64,000 bases of DNA from Cydia pomonella (GCF_033807575.1 NC_084730.1:8725986-8789985), one strand, 5' to 3'; numbered from the stretch's first letter, positions 41,134-51,180 are shown. Numbers and translations: made by a program. Notes: generated by a model not told the origin, from the letters alone.

Positions 41134-41220
41134 AAATTACATACTAACACTATATTATCCCATACATTGTAGTCATGAGAAAATAAGTAAGGTCTGGCGG
41201 CTCTGGGATCTTGTTCTATA
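41134..41220 (-). repeat. Right arm of the inverted repeat around the RTE-like LINE
   Basis: Inverted counterpart of 35917-36008 (cactatattatcccat, aataagtaaggtctggcggc, tctgggatc). It ends about 12 bases from the gene B exon at 41232. Confidence 0.75.
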
Positions 41221-41231
41221 TTGTTACTTAC

Positions 41232-41429
41232 TCAAAATTTCCGATTTTTCATAATAAACAATTGAAATCTCGTTGCTGGATTGTGTAGTTACCAATGTGT
41301 CGTTAATATTTTTCCTCAAATAACAGTAAATAATTGAATTATTCAGTCTATCTTCGAAGGGCATTAACAATTTAAGCGTTTTGTTCTCAGCATGTTCTTC
41401 CACTTCTTGATAAATATTATTATCCTTTT
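41232..41429 (-). CDS. Gene B, exon encoding second half of Ig-like domain 1
   Basis: 66-codon internal exon, phase 1 at both ends (acceptor ccatataaaaag, donor a|GTAAGT). Product: KDNNIYQEVEEHAENKTLKL, FEDRLNNSIIYC with the F-strand Cys, then NINDTLVTT and NEISIV. It aligns with gene A 2671-2862 at YQE/YEE, P-x-E-D, N-x-T/S, I-x-C, N-x-T and ISI. Even the acceptor is similar (gene A catataag). Sequons NKT, NNS and NDT. It contains no ATG, which would hide it from simple frame searches. Confidence 0.8.
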
Positions 41430-41477
41430 CTTTTTATATGGAACAAAAAGACATGTTTTATTCCTAATTCCAAATTA

Positions 41478-41527
41478 TTAAGCCTTATTGAGCTTACTGT
41501 GGGACTTAGTCAATTTGTGTAATAAGC
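41478..41527 (+). mobile_element. SINE 3'-half fragment
   Basis: cttattgagcttactgtggg...acttagtcaatttgtgtaat, the distal part of the tRNA-derived SINE, without head. Confidence 0.7.
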
Positions 41528-41639
41528 ATAGGTATGTACAACAGTAGGTCTTAAATTTATAATAAAGTATCACTATGCTTCGCCACATGGCATACAAATA
41601 GCTACAGAGGACATGTAGCATGCATTTACAAACTAAATC

Positions 41640-42065
41640 TATGGTAAATAATAAAGTATACAATACATATTAAAGAGTAATAAAATTTCCTGAGTCTGAC
41701 AAAAAATCTTGTATTGAGTACGCTTTAGTTATTAAGAAATCATACAACATATTTTTAAATTTCTTTGAACCATTAATTTTTAAAATCTCTTTTGGCAGTT
41801 TATTATAAATTCTTGGTGCCATTCCAAAAAAGCTTTTTGCTAGTAATGCTGTTTTACATGACCTAGAGTTTATTTTATATTGTTGGCGATAACTATTGAA
41901 ATAGGAGGACTGGTTAAGGTTATACTTAATGTATAATGCGACTTCGTATATATAAAGACAGGGAAGGGTGAGAATATTTAACTTAATGAAGTAGTGTTTA
42001 CATGATTCTGTGTTTTGTATACCACATACTGATCGTTTAGAGCATACATTTGTTAAATAGGTAAG
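41640..42065 (-). pseudogene. CR1/Jockey-type LINE ORF2 C-terminal fragment
   Basis: - strand frame: TESCKHYFIKLNILTLPCLY, then LLAKSFFGMAPRIYNKLPKE and ITKAYSIQDFLSDS, a stop near 41685. Equivalent to the last ~130 residues of the ORF2 at 18891-21722 (FYNKLPNII) but a different family. 5'-truncated. Confidence 0.8.
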
Positions 42066-42127
42066 TTCAATGTTTTATGGGTGCTACCACCCTGGTTAGC
42101 ATCCTAAAAGCAGCTTTCATTTAACGC

Positions 42128-42480
42128 ATTGACATAAATACAACGTACTAGACACGCTATCGAGAACAACTTGTGTCCGCCATTTTCGGCGTTTGACGTC
42201 TGTCACTAAGCTTAAGAATTAACGAATTAAAGAGAAGAACTAAAGAAGAAGAATTAAAGAAGAACTATTCAGAGGCGAAACTGTTCATTTTCTGCCTAAA
42301 TACGTACCTACTGTAAAGAATCTAGACACAATTTATTTATTTCCATTAAAGTGTAATGATTTTTATTTATTTTGTGACACTGCCGATATTCAAATTTATA
42401 AAAATAATCTTAAAACCTTTTGTGGTTGATTCTCGAACTCATAGCAATTTTGATCAAATCGCGCTTATAACATAATATAT
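42128..42480 (+). repeat. Sequence related to the 5' UTR of the CR1-like LINE
   Basis: Collinear with 16431-16760: gacataaat, cgctatcgagaacaa.ttgtg, gcgtttgacgtctgtcacta, agaggcgaaactgtt, tagcaatttt.atcaaatcgc. Neither ORF follows, so it is a solo 5' part or an independent repeat also present upstream of the intact LINE. A ~45-bp gaagaa-rich stretch distinguishes this copy. Confidence 0.75.
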
Positions 42481-42639
42481 TTATTCATTTATTCCATTGA
42501 AATGATGTTCATTTGTAGATGTTGGTTTAACATACGGTCAAGTAACTAGGTACATAATACCCTGCTAGGGAGTACAATTTAGGATTTTAAATAATAATAT
42601 TTTATAGACAAGTTAGTCAAAAAAAATTATATAAGTAAT

Positions 42640-43300
42640 ACAATTAACTAAACTAAAACTAATAATAAACTAAAATCTAAATCTAAAATGGGCCTCCGTG
42701 GCAAGGTACCGAGGATGCTGGCAGCATTTCCTCGCTGGATCGCTATGCTCAAGCGTTGAGCGAGGAAGCTGCCAGCTCTCTTATCCCCGGTCCCATCCAC
42801 CAGCCGTTTCGCCAATTGTCGGTATAGGCCCTGTGCTGCGGGGCCCCACGGACCAAGAGTCTCGACTCCAAATGCAACAAAGTTGTAGTTGGTGTCGAGA
42901 CTCCCGTATTTGCGCTTTTTGAGGGCCTCTCCCGTTTCCGCCGCCGCTCCGGCTTTGTGTGTGTCAACACAAGTTGCGTCCCACACGAGCACACGTCCCA
43001 TCCTCCACGGAATCAAAGACATCCCGTCTGGTCTCTTGCCATCGTCTCTGGCAATACCGGCAGGCTCCAGTATAGCCGGAACGTTGACGGTAATGACGGT
43101 GGCAAGTGACCGACGGATTATGTCGTTAAGTGCAGCGTGGCGCGAAAGGCGACCCGCGCTACGTTGACAAGCAAGTCCGTGGCGTCCCAGTTGGTCCACC
43201 TCAAAGCCACAGGAGCATTTGTGCGGTGCGCAGATTGGGGCCCCTAAGCCCCATTGCCAATCGGAGTGTTTCGGAGAAGTTAAAATATAATAAAAACACT
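42640..43300 (-). pseudogene. RLE-type LINE C-terminal domain (zinc knuckle and nuclease-like)
   Basis: About 200 codons open on the - strand. It shows a Cys-His cluster CSCGFEVDQLGRHGLAC, then RH, GKRPDGMSLIPWRMGRVLVW with WDATCVDT, KKRKY, AFGVETLGPWG and QRLSIAIQRGNAASILGTL. The order Cys/His knuckle, R-H, R-P-D, D-A-T, K-x-x-Y resembles the restriction-like endonuclease region at the C-terminus of R2/R4-type LINE proteins; this is inference. N-terminally, SETLRLAMGL (43230-43280) is in another frame, so there is a frameshift. No reverse transcriptase remains. Confidence 0.65.
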
Positions 43301-43394
43301 TCAAAAAATTACAACATAACAATTAATCTAAATAACGCAGGTGGGCACCATAGTTGAACAAAAAAGCGCTGGCGCTGAAAAAGTTTCCTTACAT

Positions 43395-43500
43395 TTAGTT
43401 ATTTATTTAAAACATTATTGCACATTAAAAGAACAACAGGCGGACTTAATGCCTCTTTGCATTGTCTACCAGTCGTCCATAGCATAGAGAGAAACCGAAA
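43395..43500 (-). repeat. LINE 3' end fragment
   Basis: tattgcacattaaaagaaca...ggcggacttaatgcc...attgtctaccagtcgtc is the inverted relative of the LINE 3' end at 13605-13735. Confidence 0.6.
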
Positions 43501-43581
43501 TGCTTCGAGGTGCGTGCATTTGGTATTTTATATCCCTTTCACCGTTCACATGTTTCACCGTTCGAGATGTTGAATACCTAC

Positions 43582-43719
43582 CAACGTTTGTAGAATCTAA
43601 GATGTGCCATGCCAATAGATCTCCTTTCTCTGTATGTGCCTCGCAATTAAATTCTATATATGGTTTCCCATCCTCTACAAATTTTTCCGGGATCACCTTC
43701 AACTTTTTGGAATCCTTGC
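43582..43719 (-). CDS. Gene B, exon encoding first half of Ig-like domain 1
   Basis: 46-codon internal exon, phase 1 at both ends (acceptor cttttttttcag, donor g|GTAGGT). Product: KDSKKLKVIPEKFVEDGKPY, then the B-strand Cys in EFNCEAH and the C-strand Trp in LLAWHI twelve residues on. It is the counterpart of gene A 1729-1869. The base left over from the signal-peptide exon (T) joins GC here to give a Cys codon. Confidence 0.85.
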
Positions 43720-44194
43720 CTGAAAAAAAAGATGACCTGAATATTATTTCGGACCCCTTCACTCACCAGCACCGTACCAATCAGTAAAAAAAAGTGTTTA
43801 AGGGTCAATTTCACCAAACGAGCATTTTGAGCAAATTTCCATGGATAACCTGAATATTATTTCGGTCCCCTTCACTCACCAGCACCACTCTTACCAATCA
43901 ACAAGTGCATTTTCAATACATTAAAAAAGTTTACATGTTTGTAAGACTCATATGGAGTATTTTAAGTTCCGCTCAGACATGTTTAAAGGGAACCAAAGAG
44001 CATAATATAGGACCCTTCTGTATCAGCCTCCCTGCCATGTGGATATATATAAACGGAATGCCTACAGTACTCGCATAGAAAATTTTAATAAACTACCTGA
44101 TAATACCCAGCTGTTGCATGATTTAGAATTTTAGTAGTTTCAAGAACATTGTTTTTATTCAGTGAAGGAATTTATGGATATGTCATATTAACAT

Positions 44195-44465
44195 ATAGGC
44201 GTTGAAACTCTAGGTCCATGGGCTCCCAGCACGCACAAGTTTTTTTGGAGAAATCGCGAAACGTCTGGTTGACGTAACTGGTGACCGAAGAGCTGGCGGC
44301 TTCCTCGCACAACGTATCAGTATTGCGATACAACGAGGAAATGCCGCCAGCATCCTTGGTACAATGCCTCAAGGGCCTATTTTAGATATAAGCTAGTTAT
44401 AGTAATCATCTGTATATATCATTTATGTATATTGTTATTGTCAATAAATAGATTACTGGTGATAT
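44195..44465 (+). pseudogene. RLE-type LINE 3' end, fragment
   Basis: GVETLGPWAPSTH, then after a one-base shift EIAKRLVDVTGDRRAG, FLAQRISIAIQRGNAASILG and a stop near 44393, followed by a 3' UTR ending gtcaataaatag. Identical over 100 bases to the inverted copy at 13262-13361. Confidence 0.85.
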
Positions 44466-44581
44466 ATAGGGATTAGAATAAGTAGATTATAACTACATTT
44501 TAACATTTGCATGCTGTTTCGGCTGAATACTGTGACAATATTTAATGTAACACCTTGTACCTACGTCTTGCAAATACACAC

Positions 44582-44611
44582 TTCTATTCTATTCTATTCT
44601 ATTCTATTCTA
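44582..44611. repeat. (TTCTA)n microsatellite
   Basis: Six pentanucleotide units. Confidence 0.95.
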
Positions 44612-45009
44612 AGAAAAAGGTATAGGATGTTATCCCATGCCTACAGCTGTACCTGCCTACTAAAGTGCCCCTTAGGGCCCCGTAGGTTCCGGTTCCTCTC
44701 TAACTCTTACTGATCATGATTTTGAATTTAATTTGTTTGTAAATTTTATTAATAAAAGTTATCGATGAGTTAGATCAAATCATAATAATTCTCATTTTTA
44801 TAACTAAGTAACTTTCATATGTTATTTTTTATGCAACTTTATTATAGTTTTTTTTAAAGTGCAACGTATGTCTGTAATTATTTTCTATCGAGCAAAAGTC
44901 GAAAAACTGAGATTCGAATCGATGAATTTACTAGAAAAGGCCTCATTATTGATAATTATTTTTTTGACAACCGTGTGATTTAAAAAAGCGCTACGATTTT
45001 TCTAACGCA

Positions 45010-45172
45010 GTGTCTTACGTGAGCGAATAACTCGCAATGTGGCGCGGCGGCCAAACGAGATCACCCACGTAGAACACTTCCATAGGTATCAAAGGTTTGA
45101 ATTCACCCGCGCCGCGCCGCGCCGCGCCGCTTCCTTCGCGTTCGCGAGTTATTCGCTCACGTAAGCCGACAC
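45010..45172. mobile_element. GC-rich foldback MITE
   Basis: Ends cttacgtgagcgaataactc and gagttattcgctcacgtaag, with an internal ccgcg repeat. A half-copy sits at 49290-49375 (caaaggttta ... cgcgccgcgccgcttcgc). Confidence 0.8.
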
Positions 45173-45713
45173 CTAAAACCCCGCTCTCTGAACCTACACG
45201 ACCCCTTAACGACTTGATGGGTGATACGTACTTTGTATCATGTGTGGCCCCGCCTGCTGCCCTGGCGGGTAGTGGTCAACATGCTTATCGGGGGACCATA
45301 AAACGTATTTGCCGTTCTTATCTTTGGAGTATAGCAAATCGTACACATCGTATCTGGGAAAGGCATAAGATTAGCATATATTAACAACAGGGATAAATGA
45401 AGTTTTTTCATTAGATAGAAAACCGATGTCAAAAGATTTGATATAAATTCTTGTGATAGGGAGCGTGCATGAACTGTAGGAGGCAGCACAGGAGCCGTCA
45501 GATTTATGGCGCGAGGCGTAAATGTGATGTTTATTGTGCCGATGTAGCCCACAAGATGGCAGAACCTGCTATGCATAAGAAAACACGTGACGTGTAAATG
45601 TGTATGTTTATGGTTCCGATTCAGGCCACAAGATGGCAGATCTCCAACGCGCACGGTCCCTATAGAGATAGGTACCTATGTACTACACAATTATATTATT
45701 ATTTTCTTAACAG

Positions 45714-45796
45714 CGGGAGGATGTCCCGAAACATGGAAAAAGCCGGTAAAAACTAAGCAGTTGGCGATTTTGTCTTCCTTAAAATTATACAATTAA
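45714..45796 (+). other. Candidate terminal exon, unassigned
   Basis: A good acceptor (attattttcttaacag) opens a phase-1 frame GGCPETWKKPVKTKQLAILS and a stop. The Cys-then-Trp start is like the last exons of genes A and B, but there is no membrane helix, and it is on the strand opposite to gene B. Possibly chance. Confidence 0.2.
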
Positions 45797-46168
45797 TAGT
45801 TAGCAGGCCATAGCTAATTGTATACCTAATAATGATATTCAGACTACTAAGTTTATAGTATCAAAATGATATTTGTAAATTATCTATAAAGTCCCTGATA
45901 GACTTGAACATTCAACCGAACAAAACAACGAGCATTCGCCGTGTTTTACGAGATTCGGCTCTAGTTTGACGAATGCTAGTACATTCTTCTGTTCGCAAGT
46001 CTACCTTTAAGTAGATAGTGTAGGTACTATTAAAATAGTTTTTTTTTTGTTTTTTAGAATAGTTTAGTGACACACTCACGTGTTGCTGTATTGGATTTCA
46101 GATGCCACGGTCAAGGGAGCTGTAACAATATAAAATATTTAATAAGTAATTTTATCTACACACATATT

Positions 46169-46445
46169 GACGACCGGTCTAGCCTCGTGGGTAGTGACCC
46201 TGCCTATGAAGACGATGGTCCCGGGTTCAAATCCTGGTAAGGGCATTTATTCGTGTGATGAGCATGGATATTTGTTCCTGAGTCATGGGTGTTTTCTATG
46301 TATTTAAGTATTTATAGATATTTATATTTTATATATAACGTTGTATAAGTACCCTCGACACAAGCCATATTCAGCTTACTGTGGGACTTAGTCAATTTAT
46401 GTAATAATGTCCTATAATATTTATTTATTATTATTTATTTATTTT
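46169..46445 (+). mobile_element. tRNA-derived SINE, full-length-like
   Basis: Head gacgaccggtctagcctcgt, B box ggttcaaatcc, body and distal part gcttactgtgggacttagtc, tail aatatttatttattatt. Confidence 0.95.
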
Positions 46446-47495
46446 CATATCATAAACCGTCAGGCATCATGCCTTCAAAATCCGTAAATAATGGTCAACA
46501 TTACGATAAACTGTTTTGTTACAACAAATTTCTAATCTGTGATGATGCATGTTGTTATTGCTTCATAACTACATCAAAATCGATTTGGTTATACATTCAA
46601 ATTTGGAAAATCTTTGAAAAAAAAAACCAATTCGATATGCCTTCTATTCTAAATATCAATCGAGATGCCTTTTTGTTCGAAATGAAATGTTAATTGCATA
46701 CAATATTGACATATCTCGCATGTTAATTTGTATCGAATGATACGGAAAGGCCCTAGTTAGTCTCTGAATTTGAAAAAAAAAATATGAATGAGTGACATGC
46801 GTGAAAAAAGTTTTCATTTACCGCCATTTCACGTACAGTTTATCTTTTAATTAGTTTGAAGTATAAATGAATATGTTTTGTTGTTTTTAAAGTAACTATA
46901 TCAAAAGGTGCGTGTAAAATGGGCGATAATAATATTTCGGTGACGCCACCACATATCCGCGAGTTCCGTCAAGAGACCAATGATGTCCCAACGGAGGCTG
47001 TAATTTGGGTTAGTGAATATATCAAAGAAATTTTATAATATGTGTGTATGTAACAGTACATAATTAGGCATTAAAACACTCGTGTGATCCTATTAAGAAA
47101 CTCACATCGTTCGTTTCTTAAACCCACACTCGTGTATTTTAATGCCTTTTATTATGTAGCAGTCACATAAACTACTATTAACAGCCAAAGTTCATCGCAT
47201 GATAATCGTAATTTATCCAAAAATAGCTAGTATATATTTGCATCATTGCATTACGGAGTTCCGTAAACGTCAAGATAGAGGGTGGACCTTAGGGCCACCC
47301 CTCTCTAGCGTCTTTTGAGCGTACATGTAATTGACTTTTTGTACTATATGTGTAAAACCTATAGCAATAATAACAGCTGTTGGATCTCCGAATAAAAACA
47401 TATATATTGTAGGTAATATTTGTATTTTAGTGTATCTTTAATAGAAATTAGTGTAAATGTAGTTATTTTAAAACCGGCCGTAAGCGGGTTCATAT
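46446..47495. other. Gene B first intron, no firm element
   Basis: No gene. A short imperfect palindrome lies at 47069-47149 (ggcattaaaacactcgtgtg against cacactcgtgtattttaatg), probably a small foldback element. Confidence 0.45.
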
Positions 47496-47499
47496 TCAA

Positions 47500-47612
47500 A
47501 TGATATATCGTACATAAGTTTCGAAAAACTCATAGGTACGAGCCGGGGTTTGAACCCGCGACCTCCGGATTGCAAGTCACACGCTCTTACCGCTAGGCCA
47601 CCAGCGCTTCCT
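47500..47612 (-). mobile_element. Second tRNA-derived SINE family, truncated
   Basis: - strand head gcgctggtggcctagcggta, ggttcaaaccccggctcgta; same as 56605-56935 but ends after about 110 bases. Confidence 0.85.
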
Positions 47613-47751
47613 TGAACTGAGAACCTCCTTTAAATCTTTAAAGGTTGATAAATATGTACAAGATGACTAATGATGCCTGAGGATATATTTATTAATTCGA
47701 TTAAAATAGTTTTAATTAATTTCTTTCCCTTCTTAAAAAAATAATACTTAC

Positions 47752-47827
47752 AGTAGACCATAGCAACGAATAAACTGATGACGAGTAAAAATTTCGAAAA
47801 TCGGAGAAACTCTTTTATCTTAATCAT
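47752..47827 (-). CDS. Gene B, first coding exon: signal peptide
   Basis: ATG at 47827-47825 opens MIKIKEFLRFSKFLLVISLF then VAMVY and a consensus donor t|GTAAGT in phase 1. Basic n-region, hydrophobic core of about 12 residues: a typical secretory signal peptide, cleavage probably near the first intron. The frame is open further upstream with other Met codons, but this start gives the canonical signal peptide. Phase and donor fit the next exon at 43719 exactly. Confidence 0.75.
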
Positions 47828-48218
47828 AATTAGTTCACAAAGAGCTGGCATGCACAATCGATACTTCAGATGGCCTGTCGTATTATAAGCATGTGAGTCT
47901 TGGTAATGCCTGGTTATTTCACAAGTAAAGCTTGTCTTTACCGGCTTTATCTTCTTAGAGTTCCATAGCAACAATGCGTTACAGTTTTATCATGTTCGTC
48001 CGTATTGTCGAATATAATTTTTTTTGGATAATGTATTTTTTATATTTTTACCCGACTGCCAAAGGGAGGAGGGTAATGTTTTTCGAGTGTATGTATGTGT
48101 GTCTGTATGTATGTCTGTTTCTTTGTGGGATTTTGATGTATGAGGTATCGTTAGATTCGTCTTGATCACGGGAGTGTCATAGGATGTTTTTTTAGGGGTA
48201 ACTAAAAAGTTATATATA

Positions 48219-48899
48219 CAGGGTGACCTTAGCCATTGGACAAACCCTGAAATCCCACGTAGCTTCTCAGGAATGCTCTGACGTTAATATTTTTTTAATT
48301 AGAACAAAATAAAAATAAAAATTTTTTGAACAAAAGTTAGTTGCAATAATCGACAACAAAAAGAAACATATATGTGTTAATCTTTGGCAGTATTTTTGAC
48401 AATTTGTTCGAATATTTGATAATGACGACATTTTTCAAAAGTCAGAAGTTTATTAGTGTCATAAATAAAAATAATAATCAAAAAGGTCGAAAAAGGTTCC
48501 ATACTATTTTTTTAGGATATTACCTTAGGAGCTACTAAAACATACAGGCTGCTCCGAAGTAAAATATGGTAATTTGTTAATTTCTTCGAATATGCTACAC
48601 CGGTTGTTACGATACTTTGTACACTGGTTCTAAATACCAGGGATCGGAAACCGGTATTTTTTGTATGGGAACGAAAACGGTATTTTTTCGTTCTTTGTTA
48701 ATTATTTCATTCCTAATCGGGCAATCTAATAATACGAAGTCGTTATCTAAAAACACAACTGAGTCCTACATTTTGAGTATAAAATAAACCGAAATATATG
48801 GTTATTTCGATGTTTTTGCAAAAAACCGGTTCCGATCCCTGCTAAATACCCTAATGCATATGTACATTTCGGTTTTGTCCAATGGCTAGGGACACACTG
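48219..48899. mobile_element. TA-flanked mariner-like MITE, interrupted copy
   Basis: Same family as 10076-10519: left cagggtgaccttagccattg, right caatggctagggacacactg, TA on both sides. It contains a 204-bp hAT-like MITE. Confidence 0.9.
48638..48841. mobile_element. hAT-like MITE nested in the previous element
   Basis: 204 bp, termini cagggatcggaaaccggt and accggttccgatccctg, flanked by the 8-bp duplication ctaaatac (48630-48637, 48842-48849). The sister copy at 10462-10469 has ctaaatac once, proving the ends. Confidence 0.95.
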
Positions 48900-49008
48900 T
48901 ATATATTATTCTAAAAAAACCCGAATGCACACTAAAAAGAGGAAAACAAGCCCCACAAGAATATTGTTGTTGATGGTAAGTATCGCAGGACACTTCTATA
49001 GGGTATCA

Positions 49009-49282
49009 AAATAAATAAATAAATAAATATTATAGGACATTATTACACAAATTGACCAAGTCCCACAGTAAGCTCTATAAGGCTTGTGTTGAGGGTACTT
49101 AGACAACGATATATATAATATATAAATATTGATAAATACTTAAATACATAGAAAACACCCATGACTCAGGAACAAATTAATATCCATGCTCATCACACGA
49201 ATAAATGCCCTTACCAGGATTTGAACCCGGGACCATCGGCTTCATAGGCAGGGTCACTACCCACGAGGCCAGACCGGTCGTC
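49009..49282 (-). mobile_element. tRNA-derived SINE, full-length-like
   Basis: - strand head gaccggtctggcctcgtggg, B box, body, tail (TTTA)n at the left edge. Confidence 0.95.
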
Positions 49283-49508
49283 AAAGGTATCAAAGGTTTA
49301 TATTTTAAGATTAAAATTCACGCGCGCCGCGCCGCTTCGCTTTGCGTTCGCAAGTTGTTCGCTTATACGAGTATAATAGGCCTTTTCATCTGCGTGAGAT
49401 GTTTTAAGCAGCATCCTGGTAACGACACTTGCGTTCGTGGCTGTATAGCCCTATGCGAGAGAGGATCCCACGTCCACACACGCGGCAGGTGTATGCTTGC
49501 CCAGGTGG

Positions 49509-49595
49509 GCGAGGGTTGGAGGCCTGCTCGTGGCGCCTCATACGTTTCTCTCTTAAAGAGGTAAACCAGGCAACGAGCAGGCCTCCAACCCTCGC
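49509..49595. other. Perfect 23-bp hairpin
   Basis: Arms 49509-49531 and 49573-49595 (gcgagggttggaggcctgct...cgt) are exact inverted copies with a 41-base loop. No transposon ends recognised around it. Confidence 0.8.
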
Positions 49596-49619
49596 TTATA
49601 TAAGACGCTGCTTAATAGT

Positions 49620-49740
49620 ACATTACGATACAAGTGCGAAAAATAGGAAATTCGAAACGAGTGGCGATAAATTAAAACACGACCGAAGGGAGTGTTTTAA
49701 ATTGACACGAGTTGCGAATTACCTATTCGCACATGTATCG
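49620..49740. mobile_element. Foldback MITE
   Basis: acgatacaagtgcgaaaaat...gaaattcgaaacgagtgg pairs with acgagttgcgaattacctat...cgcacatgtatcgt. Confidence 0.75.
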
Positions 49741-49747
49741 TTCAACG

Positions 49748-49850
49748 TTTTACAGTACATATGGCCCTTTAAATGTTCGACACAGTAACGTAATATGCTA
49801 GTTTTCGAACTAGTGCGGTAAAGTAGCACCATATGTACTGTAAAAGTAAT
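49748..49850. mobile_element. Small inverted-repeat element
   Basis: Ends ttttacagtacatatgg and ccatatgtactgtaaaa, about 100 bp, directly after the previous element. Confidence 0.7.
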
Positions 49851-50035
49851 TTATCAAATGCTGATTCTAAAATGGTATAACACATACTATTTACATAATT
49901 ACAAATAAAGATATGGCCTAGATGGCGATTAAAGTGAAGTTAGGTGCTGGCTATTAAAAAAGAAAGAAAAGTTAGATTATCTTGAAAACCACGAAACTTT
50001 TACGAGTCCTATTAGTCCATTTTGTGCACTAGCCT

Positions 50036-50155
50036 TTTTTTTTTTATACCACGACGGTGGCAAACAAGCATACGGCCCGCCTGACGGTAAGCAGTCACCG
50101 CAGCCTATGGACGCCTGCAACTCCAGAGGTGTTACATGCGCGTTGCCAACCCTTT
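50036..50155 (-). mobile_element. Poly(A)-tailed SINE-like retroposon, 5'-truncated
   Basis: T-run, then accacgacggtggcaaacaa to catgcgcgttgccaaccct. Confidence 0.85.
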
Positions 50156-50410
50156 AAAAACCTGTACACTCCCTAAGGTGGTATCGGTGTTTATAAAGTT
50201 GTCAATTTTATTAATTAACGGACACCATAGTTGCAAACGAAAAATCACGTGATTGTCCCTACCAAAGTTATAAACGCTGTCTGTCTTATTGTCTGTCTAT
50301 CTGTCTCACAGATATTAAATCTGTGATCTGTCTATTACCTCTTCACACTTTACCACTGAATCGAATTTGAAGCCCGGGGAAGGACACAGAATAGTTTTTA
50401 TCATTTTTTA

Positions 50411-50769
50411 TATTTTTTTTAATACTACGTCGGTGGCAAACAAGCATACGGCCCGCCTGATGGTAAGCAGTCTCCGTAGCCTATGTACACCTGCAACTCC
50501 AGAGGAGTTACATGCGCGTTGCCAACCCTAAACCCGCCCCCCCTCGTTGAGCTCTGGCAACCTTACTCACCGGCAGGAACACAACACTATGAGTAGGGTC
50601 TAGTGTTATTTGGCTGCGGTTTTCTGTAAGGTGGAGGTACTTCTCCAGTTGGGCTCTGCTCTAGATCTGGAATGTCATCCACTGGCTGTGCCCTACCACA
50701 CAAAGCGAGATGACATTCACAATGCCCATACCTCTCTTTTGGACGTAGTTTAAGGACGTAGCCAGGTCC
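50411..50769 (-). mobile_element. Poly(A)-tailed SINE-like retroposon, long copy
   Basis: Collinear with 11201-11562. It ends at aggtccgatcatcatcatca; the - strand frame across this point reads into an RTE-like tail. Confidence 0.85.
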
Positions 50770-50994
50770 GATCATCATCATCATTCCATGCAGACGACGT
50801 TCCTCGCAGAACCACGCATGTTTTTTAAACATCTTTCAATTTAGGTAGTCTTGTTTTAATTAATACTTACACTACTATCAGATAAAGCGTTTAGGTACTA
50901 ACCTAGTTCAATCAATGAACTAATTGCAGTTTTAATACTTTTAATGTACTTGCACTAAGTCATTAGCTTAAGATGTGATGGATAAAGTACTGTT

Positions 50995-51180
50995 TTATGT
51001 CACGGGCACGATTTTGAATCCTGAACGTAAGGAAGGACTCAGATTTAACTCCCGAGCACAGCGAGGGGGTTACTAGTCAATTCCCGAGCAAAGCGAGGGA
51101 ATTAATACTGAGTCCTGAGTGCAGTGAGGGATTCAAGCGCGCCCAAGACAAAAACAGCTTTAGCTCCGAGGAGTATACTC
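50995..51180. repeat. Repeat rich in GAGC..AGCGAGGG modules
   Basis: tcccgagcacagcgaggg, tcccgagcaaagcgaggg and tcctgagtgcagtgaggg follow one another about 30 bases apart. Each module is a small imperfect palindrome. Confidence 0.6.

Noticed and set aside
42698..43357. Several + strand frames of 74-92 codons
   Set aside because: Shadows of the - strand RLE-type fragment.
49205..49564. 119-codon frame with PGFEPGT start
   Set aside because: It begins in the antisense of a SINE head; the rest has no support.
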